A DNA stretch of 64,000 nucleotides, taken from the NCBI GenBank assembly GCA_902556905.1, contig CACDYK010000005.1:16919-80918 (forward strand). The letters run 5' to 3'. Below, in pieces: positions 59,764-64,000 of the stretch. The notes under the pieces are model-generated. The model was given only the letters and a program-made list of their open reading frames with translations, was not told where the DNA came from and did not search any database. The DNA is from an uncultured Pelagibacteraceae bacterium. Its GTDB lineage: Bacteria; Pseudomonadota; Alphaproteobacteria; Pelagibacterales; Pelagibacteraceae. How positions within the stretch are numbered: position 1 is the stretch's first letter; the number at the start of each line of letters is the position of its first letter. The translations under genes and the position numbers were made by a program.

Positions 59764-61306
59764 TATCCTCCAAAAGCTACTTGGCTTGAATAATGCACAT
59801 AACAACCATTTTCATGTTTATCGGTACATTTTTTCATAGCCTCTTCAATAGCTTGTTCTTTACTGTCTGTTCTAACTTTAATTAAAACTTTATCGTCAGA
59901 TTTATTTTTTACTATAGCAATAAATTCAAATCTTTTTCCCGAAGGTTTAATTTTTGATAAATCAGCATAAGCGCATGCACAATTAACACCATAGCCATGA
60001 CTCCATCCTATTTTTGTCCAATATCCATATGGTTTCATATAATATTTAATAATTTTTTTACTTACATCAGTGTTTGGAAATCTTTTTAAATATGCATAAG
60101 ACCAACCTAAACTATTGTCACCAAAATTAGCTTTCAAAACTTTTTCTCTTTGTTGTCTTTCTGGGTCAATATACTTTTTCTTCTTCACGCCAGATTCTGG
60201 ATAACCAAGATATGAAATTAAAAAATCAATCATTTTATGAACTGTAACTCCTTTTTTTGTTTCATATGAGTAAAGATCGTAACCTTGATTTTTAAATATT
60301 TCTGCAATCATCACCATTCCACCTACAACCTGAGTAAATTTTTCTAATCCTCTAATACTTCGTTTGCTATGTTTTTCTTGTTTTCGAATTTCCCAAGGAG
60401 AACTGCCATCTTTTCTAGTTAATTTAAGAGCAACCAAATAATATTTAAGACCTGCCTGGAAATATTCATCATTTCCACTGATTACACCCCACATTGTATA
60501 AACTCTTGCTTTAGAGGCTTCAGTATGATTTGCAGGAGGAAATTTATCTCCTGGTTTTCCTGAACCATCTAATTCTCCAATTGATGTTTTGGCAACCACT
60601 CTTTCAAACCAATCATAAAGTATTTTGTCTTCGCTCTCAGTTAAAGCATTTGCTTGTCTTAATAGATCATAACCAAATAACATTCTAACTATTGTTTGAC
60701 GTACATATTCTAAGGTATCTATATAGCCAAAGTTTCCTCCCCATGCTTCACCATCTGATATTAGTACCTGATACGCATCTGCTTTAGCCCATGCCAATAA
60801 TTGTTTTTTTAAAAAATTTAGGTAAACCTCCTCACCTGTTGCCATCCAGTGAGAATTAAGTTGATTTGTATTATCCACCATTTTAGCTGATGGATTGTCA
60901 CCAGTTATAGGTGTAGCACCCTCTTGCCATTTAAAACCTCTTCCTTCTAAAATTGGTTCAATTAATATTTGGTTTCCAGCTTTAACTTTTTGAGCATAGC
61001 CTGTTTGAAGTCCACATAATTTATTTATGTTTTTGAATAGCTTAAGTTTTTTTTGTCTTTCACTAATATCTATATAAATTATAGAGCCTGGCTTATTTAC
61101 TTTAAAATCTTTTAAACTAATTTTACCTGGAACTTTTAATTTTTTTGGTGTTTTTCCTGCAATTGAAACTATGGGGCTTTTAAGTTTAGGGTAATCTTCT
61201 GCAAAAGAAGTAGAAAGAATTAATAAAAATATTATTGATATCCCTAATAGTTTTTTCATTATCCTCCAAAAGCAACCTGGCTTGAATAATGCACATAACA
61301 ACCATT
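59761..61306 (-). repeat. Near-identical 50-bp direct repeat at the ends of two different lyase genes
   Basis: Bases 59761-59810 and 61257-61306 match at 48 of 50 positions. Each copy covers the last codons of one gene (NNGCYVHYSSQVAFGG-type tail), its stop, the ribosome site GGAGG and the ATG of the next gene. The feature spans both copies, with one gene between them. Confidence 0.93.
59763..61259 (-). CDS. Secreted alginate-lyase-like protein with C-terminal GCYVHYSSQVAFGG module
   Basis: With the ATG at 61259 (MKKLLGISIIFLLILSTSFA, preceded by GGAGGATA) about 498 aa. The central domain has the alpha-toroid pattern of alginate_lyase family proteins: NQLNSHWMATGEEVYLNFLKKQLLAWAKADAY (shown in part), GYIDTLEYVRQTIVRMLFGYDLL, NHTEASKARVYTMWGVISGN, NFGDNSLGWSYAYLKRFPN and WSHGYGVNCACAY. 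A separate C-terminal module of about 60 aa (FEFIAIVKNKSDDKVLIKVRT to CYVHYSSQVAFGG) is shared with the next gene. It probably binds or cleaves a mannuronate/glucuronate polymer in the periplasm. Confidence 0.75.
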   Translation of the reverse strand: MKKLLGISIIFLLILSTSFAEDYPKLKSPIVSIAGKTPKKLKVPGKISLKDFKVNKPGSIIYIDISERQKKLKLFKNINKLCGLQTGYAQKVKAGNQILIEPILEGRGFKWQEGATPITGDNPSAKMVDNTNQLNSHWMATGEEVYLNFLKKQLLAWAKADAYQVLISDGEAWGGNFGYIDTLEYVRQTIVRMLFGYDLLRQANALTESEDKILYDWFERVVAKTSIGELDGSGKPGDKFPPANHTEASKARVYTMWGVISGNDEYFQAGLKYYLVALKLTRKDGSSPWEIRKQEKHSKRSIRGLEKFTQVVGGMVMIAEIFKNQGYDLYSYETKKGVTVHKMIDFLISYLGYPESGVKKKKYIDPERQQREKVLKANFGDNSLGWSYAYLKRFPNTDVSKKIIKYYMKPYGYWTKIGWSHGYGVNCACAYADLSKIKPSGKRFEFIAIVKNKSDDKVLIKVRTDSKEQAIEEAMKKCTDKHENGCYVHYSSQVAFGG

Positions 61307-62437
61307 ATTCTCTAAATCAGATAAATCAGAGAAGTTTTCAACACATTTAGACATACCTTTTTTAGACGCTCCCTCTTTGCTATATCCTAAATATTTTAAC
61401 AAATATTTGTCATCCTTCTTGTTTTTGATAATTGCAAGAAAATTTCCTTTCATTTCTTTAAAGTTAATCTTTTTTGGAACTACCTTTGATGTAATTCTTT
61501 TAATCTTTTTAGCACCCTCAGGAATATAATGTCTATCACTTACTCTATATTTATATTTTGTTTTCGGAACGTTATCTTTAGATTTATATTTACATTTATC
61601 TTTATCCATTATTTTTTGACAATCTTTGCTTATTGCATATTCTTTTATAGATAATACAGATGGTTCAATCATTTTTGAGTCTAATTTTGCATTCCAATAA
61701 CGATACAAACCGATCTTAAATGCAATTCCTCCCGTTTTATCTAAAATCATATTTGGTCCATAAAATTCAATTACTCTCTCGTCATTCAACCACATTATAA
61801 ATTCACCATCATCTTTTTTAGAAGGTTTTATTTTGAATAGCGCTGTCTGATATCTTTTGTTAAATGCATGCAGGCTTCCTATATCAAATTTATAGGTTGT
61901 AGATTTAAATCTATTTGCTGATGGATCAATATCGGTCCAGAATACTTCCTCAATTTGTTTATAATAAAACTGTACTCTATTAGGAAGATCATCTTCATCA
62001 GTCGTATATCTAATCTGCATAGAAGGATAAATAATTTCACCTCCCTTTTTTGTTCCAACCACTTGCCAGATATTGGCACTATGATTTTGACCAGCATTTA
62101 ATTTAAATATATATTTTAAATAAACTTCCTTACCAAGCTTGTGATAATTTTTTTTTTTTGTAACAAATTCCCATCTTTGAGCTTGATCATCAGAAAGATC
62201 CCAATCTTCTGGATGTCCTTTCATTGAATAATCTAGAGTGATTTCTATAGCTTCCTCATCTTTATTATAATGAAGTATTTCTTTATGTTTTGTAAGGGAG
62301 TCATAGGCAAGAGCCATCTTCTTCTTTGCATCGCCACCCAATATTTCTTTTTTAAAAATTTTTAAAGGATTATCTTTTGAATAGGAAATATTACATATCA
62401 ATAAAGCTGAAATGATAATTGTTAAAAGTTTTTTCAT
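61259..62437 (-). CDS. Secreted polysaccharide-lyase-like protein with C-terminal GCYVHYSSQVAFGG module
   Basis: With the ATG at 62437 (MKKLLTIIISALLICNISYS) about 392 aa. The N-terminal two thirds have the jelly-roll lyase pattern: DYSMKGHPEDWDLSDDQAQRWEFV (shown in part), KEVYLKYIFKLNAGQNH, SLHAFNKRYQTALFKI, DGEFIMWLNDERVIEFYGPN and GIAFKIGLYRYWNAKLD. Charged linker (about 290-330) leads to a C-terminal module FLAIIKNKKDDKYLLKYLGYSKEGASKK ending CYVHYSSQVAFGG, the same as in the preceding entry. It joins a different catalytic domain to the same tail. TAATG overlap with the upstream gene. Confidence 0.72.
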   Translation of the reverse strand: MKKLLTIIISALLICNISYSKDNPLKIFKKEILGGDAKKKMALAYDSLTKHKEILHYNKDEEAIEITLDYSMKGHPEDWDLSDDQAQRWEFVTKKKNYHKLGKEVYLKYIFKLNAGQNHSANIWQVVGTKKGGEIIYPSMQIRYTTDEDDLPNRVQFYYKQIEEVFWTDIDPSANRFKSTTYKFDIGSLHAFNKRYQTALFKIKPSKKDDGEFIMWLNDERVIEFYGPNMILDKTGGIAFKIGLYRYWNAKLDSKMIEPSVLSIKEYAISKDCQKIMDKDKCKYKSKDNVPKTKYKYRVSDRHYIPEGAKKIKRITSKVVPKKINFKEMKGNFLAIIKNKKDDKYLLKYLGYSKEGASKKGMSKCVENFSDLSDLENNGCYVHYSSQVAFGG

Positions 62438-63699
62438 TAATTCATACACTTTGGTTCAAACCCAAAGTTTCTATCTACAAAATAAGCTGATTTTTTCGAT
62501 TTCCACATCCTATCATTTGCAACAATAGTATGATCTCTGTCTGTGTAATTCTCAATTAACCAATCTAATGAAATAGCCATCTGGTGTGTGTGATATGCGG
62601 CATCTTTTTGTTCTTTTGTATGATTCTGTAGTTGTTTAGGATCTTTACGTTTTCTATAAGTTTTAACGTCTGTAAGACCTAGGTTTAGTACATCAACAGT
62701 TTTGTCTATTTTTTTCTTTAATTTTTTTGGAAACTTTTTGTAACCCCATAGTTCAGCTATAGCATAAAGTCCTAGCAAATTGTTCACACCCTTTGAATGA
62801 TACCAAACATCTTTAACACCCCTGAAACTGTTATTATGAATATAGCCATCCTTGTAAACAACCTTATTAGCTTTTTTAATTCCTCTCTTAATCCATTTCG
62901 ATGCTTCCTCTGGTTTATCTTTCCAAGCTAAATATGATAATACAGAAACAGTTCCATCAGCCATTTGAAAAAAACCTACTGATGATTTACCTGCTGATAA
63001 AGTCCACGGCTCGATATACTTTTTGTATAAAGTATCAATATACTTATCAATAATTTTAAATTGTTTTTTAGTAAATTGATCTCTCATCAAATATGCTTGT
63101 TGGATATAAGTGCTTCCATATATTTGAACTTCTTGAGGTCTGTGTGAAAGACAAGGTTTGTCACCTTTAGCTTTACCGCCGCCATAACAACTCTTGGCTT
63201 TACCTTGTTTTTTTAGTTGGCTAATTTCTTCATCAGTTAATGTGTTCAACATCACACCTGCCTCTGCCCAGGCTACCATAACTTCAGCAATAATTGGGCC
63301 ATGTTCCTCCATTTTATTATCTATGATTGCTGTAACAATTGCTCCATGCAGTAGTGCCATCCTATTAGTATGTTTTTCGTGATTAACATATACACTGTTT
63401 GATCTTAGTACGTGATCTTTGTTCCAATCATACTTGGTAAATTTCATTAAATGATCATAATTATTTCCTTGAAGTTCAGGATTTTTTTTTTTGCTTACAT
63501 GAGTTATGGCAAGATCCAATTCCCAATATGTTTTGCCCCAACTTCCATGACCATGCACACCTTCTAGTGGGCAAGTTTCTCTTGTAAGCTCGTTTGCAAA
63601 GAAATATTTTGGAATAACAATATCATTTTTCTTTGCGTGAGCACTACTACTTAACAACAAGCTAAGAAATAGAATAACTAAAAATTTTTTTATTAACAT
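62437..63699 (-). CDS. Secreted alginate-lyase-like protein
   Basis: A 420-aa protein with signal peptide (MLIKKFLVILFLSLLLSSSAHA). The body has a helical toroid pattern: MALLHGAIVTAIIDNKMEEHGP, IIAEVMVAWAEAGVML, QEVQIYGSTYIQQAYLM, YKKYIEPWTLSAGKSSVGFFQMADGTVSVLSYLAW (shown in part), IHNNSFRGVKDVWYHSKGVNNLLGLYAIAELWGYKKFP (shown in part) and DAAYHTHQMAISLDWLIENY. His/Asn/Tyr-rich stretches such as NNSFRG and YHSKG are typical of alginate_lyase-family active sites. It overlaps the partial upstream gene by 7 bp. Degradation of alginate-like polymer or AlgL-type clean-up during export are both possible. Confidence 0.75.
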   Translation of the reverse strand: MLIKKFLVILFLSLLLSSSAHAKKNDIVIPKYFFANELTRETCPLEGVHGHGSWGKTYWELDLAITHVSKKKNPELQGNNYDHLMKFTKYDWNKDHVLRSNSVYVNHEKHTNRMALLHGAIVTAIIDNKMEEHGPIIAEVMVAWAEAGVMLNTLTDEEISQLKKQGKAKSCYGGGKAKGDKPCLSHRPQEVQIYGSTYIQQAYLMRDQFTKKQFKIIDKYIDTLYKKYIEPWTLSAGKSSVGFFQMADGTVSVLSYLAWKDKPEEASKWIKRGIKKANKVVYKDGYIHNNSFRGVKDVWYHSKGVNNLLGLYAIAELWGYKKFPKKLKKKIDKTVDVLNLGLTDVKTYRKRKDPKQLQNHTKEQKDAAYHTHQMAISLDWLIENYTDRDHTIVANDRMWKSKKSAYFVDRNFGFEPKCMN

Positions 63700-64000
63700 C
63701 CAAATTGTTTCATAAAGTCTTTATAAGCTTTTGTACCTGGCTCAAAATCAAGCTCATTATCTTGTAAATATTTTGCTATAGGCTTATATTTTGTTCCAAA
63801 AGTTCCATCGTCTTTCATATATTGAAAAGGGATACCTTTGCATACTTTGCCAGAGGTAGCATCAATTTGCACAAAATTTAGCGCTTTTGATGAATTTTTT
63901 GATTTAATACTTTTAATTATTTTAGATCCACCAGTTTTGCCTTTTCTTTCTTTTTTCTTATACTTTAAACTTGTTTTGGATTGTCTATCATTAGATTTAT
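63693..64000 (-). CDS. Partial CDS running off the right edge (C-terminal 101 codons)
   Basis: An open minus-strand frame absent from the ORF track. It enters at 64000 and ends at a TAA at 63693-63695, reading KSNDRQSKTSLKYKKKERKGK, then SIKSKNSSKALNFVQIDATSG, KVCKGIPFQYMKDDGTFGTKYKP, IAKYLQDNELDFEPGTKAYKD and FMKQFGC. The ATG of the alginate-lyase-like gene lies within its last codons, the same overlapping style as the rest of the cluster, which supports it as real. The lysine/serine-rich part looks like a linker before a small C-terminal domain. I do not recognise the family. Confidence 0.72.
   Translation of the reverse strand, partial: KSNDRQSKTSLKYKKKERKGKTGGSKIIKSIKSKNSSKALNFVQIDATSGKVCKGIPFQYMKDDGTFGTKYKPIAKYLQDNELDFEPGTKAYKDFMKQFGC

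Noticed and set aside
59764-59805. Track starts MLCALFKP... for the lyase genes at 59805 and 61301
   Set aside because: These are TTG codons read through the tail of the upstream gene (same repeated DNA, different frame). The ATGs at 59763 and 61259 follow GGAGG and start clean signal peptides.
51736-64000. Recently acquired genomic island with integrase and tRNA boundary
   Set aside because: No integrase, tRNA, att-like repeats or base-composition break was seen apart from the Met-rich gene; codon use is as AT-rich as the core. Transfer remains possible but is not shown.

Overview
The window looks like a streamlined, very AT-rich alphaproteobacterial genome, most probably SAR11 (Pelagibacterales). 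The evidence is the strong A/T codon bias, near-zero or overlapping gene spacing (several convergent pairs end within 0-10 bp of each other), a tandem glycine riboswitch ahead of gcvT-gcvH-gcvP, many TRAP/ABC solute-binding systems with few regulators, and an alphaproteobacterial LexA box (GAAC-N7-GAAC). The assignment is inferred from gene content; no database search was run. I saw no rRNA, tRNA, transposon, prophage or CRISPR array.

Layout. 1-7.5 kb: SelO AMPylase (start codon cut by the window edge), a DadA-like FAD oxidoreductase, TspO, an SDR, and a lipid-modification operon (COG2907 flavoprotein, DUF1365, cyclopropane-fatty-acid-synthase-like methyltransferase, DUF3833 lipoprotein). 7.5-12.1 kb: gcvP/H/T under the glycine riboswitch, whose leader can also pair with the gcvT start codon. 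12.1-16.7 kb: 5-oxoprolinase PxpA and PxpB/C in divergent arrangement, with a DMT exporter and a DUF1445 protein. 16.7-21.4 kb: branched-chain-amino-acid-type ABC transporter livHMGF with divergent binding protein. 21.4-38.6 kb: housekeeping genes (terC, panB, a glyoxalase, guaA, a CBS-less guaB, rlmE, two tandem glycosyltransferase-like genes, pssA, psd, icd, alaS, recA, a TolC-like protein, a glycerate-kinase-like P-loop protein, GFA and cupin proteins). 38.6-40.4 kb: an SOS-controlled umuDC operon with promoter, LexA box and start codon packed together.

40.4-50.1 kb: an accessory catabolic region with a serine hydrolase, a tiny Cys-tailed protein, a BKACE enzyme, an MhpA-like flavin monooxygenase, a BphC-like extradiol dioxygenase, a FAH-family hydrolase, a complete TRAP transporter split around a divergent promoter region, and a ROK kinase. 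Together these could import, hydroxylate, ring-open and hydrolyse an aromatic compound. A cytoplasmic sulfatase-family enzyme (50.1-51.7 kb) adjoins them.

51.7-64 kb (to the right edge): the most unusual part. All genes lie on the minus strand and most overlap by a few bases. Almost all carry signal peptides. They are a clan GH-A glycosidase-like protein, an 827-aa Met/Ala/Gly-rich protein with a collagen-like tail, a lysine-rich partner whose true N-terminus (hydrophobic segment plus CxxC) lies upstream of the tracked ORF, five proteins resembling the heparin-lyase-like Polysacc_lyase fold, two alginate-lyase-like proteins, and a partial gene running off the edge. Two of the lyase-type proteins share a near-identical C-terminal module. 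This reads as a periplasmic system acting on a uronic-acid polysaccharide, either degrading an external one or remodelling a self-made one. It is unexpected in an organism of this type.
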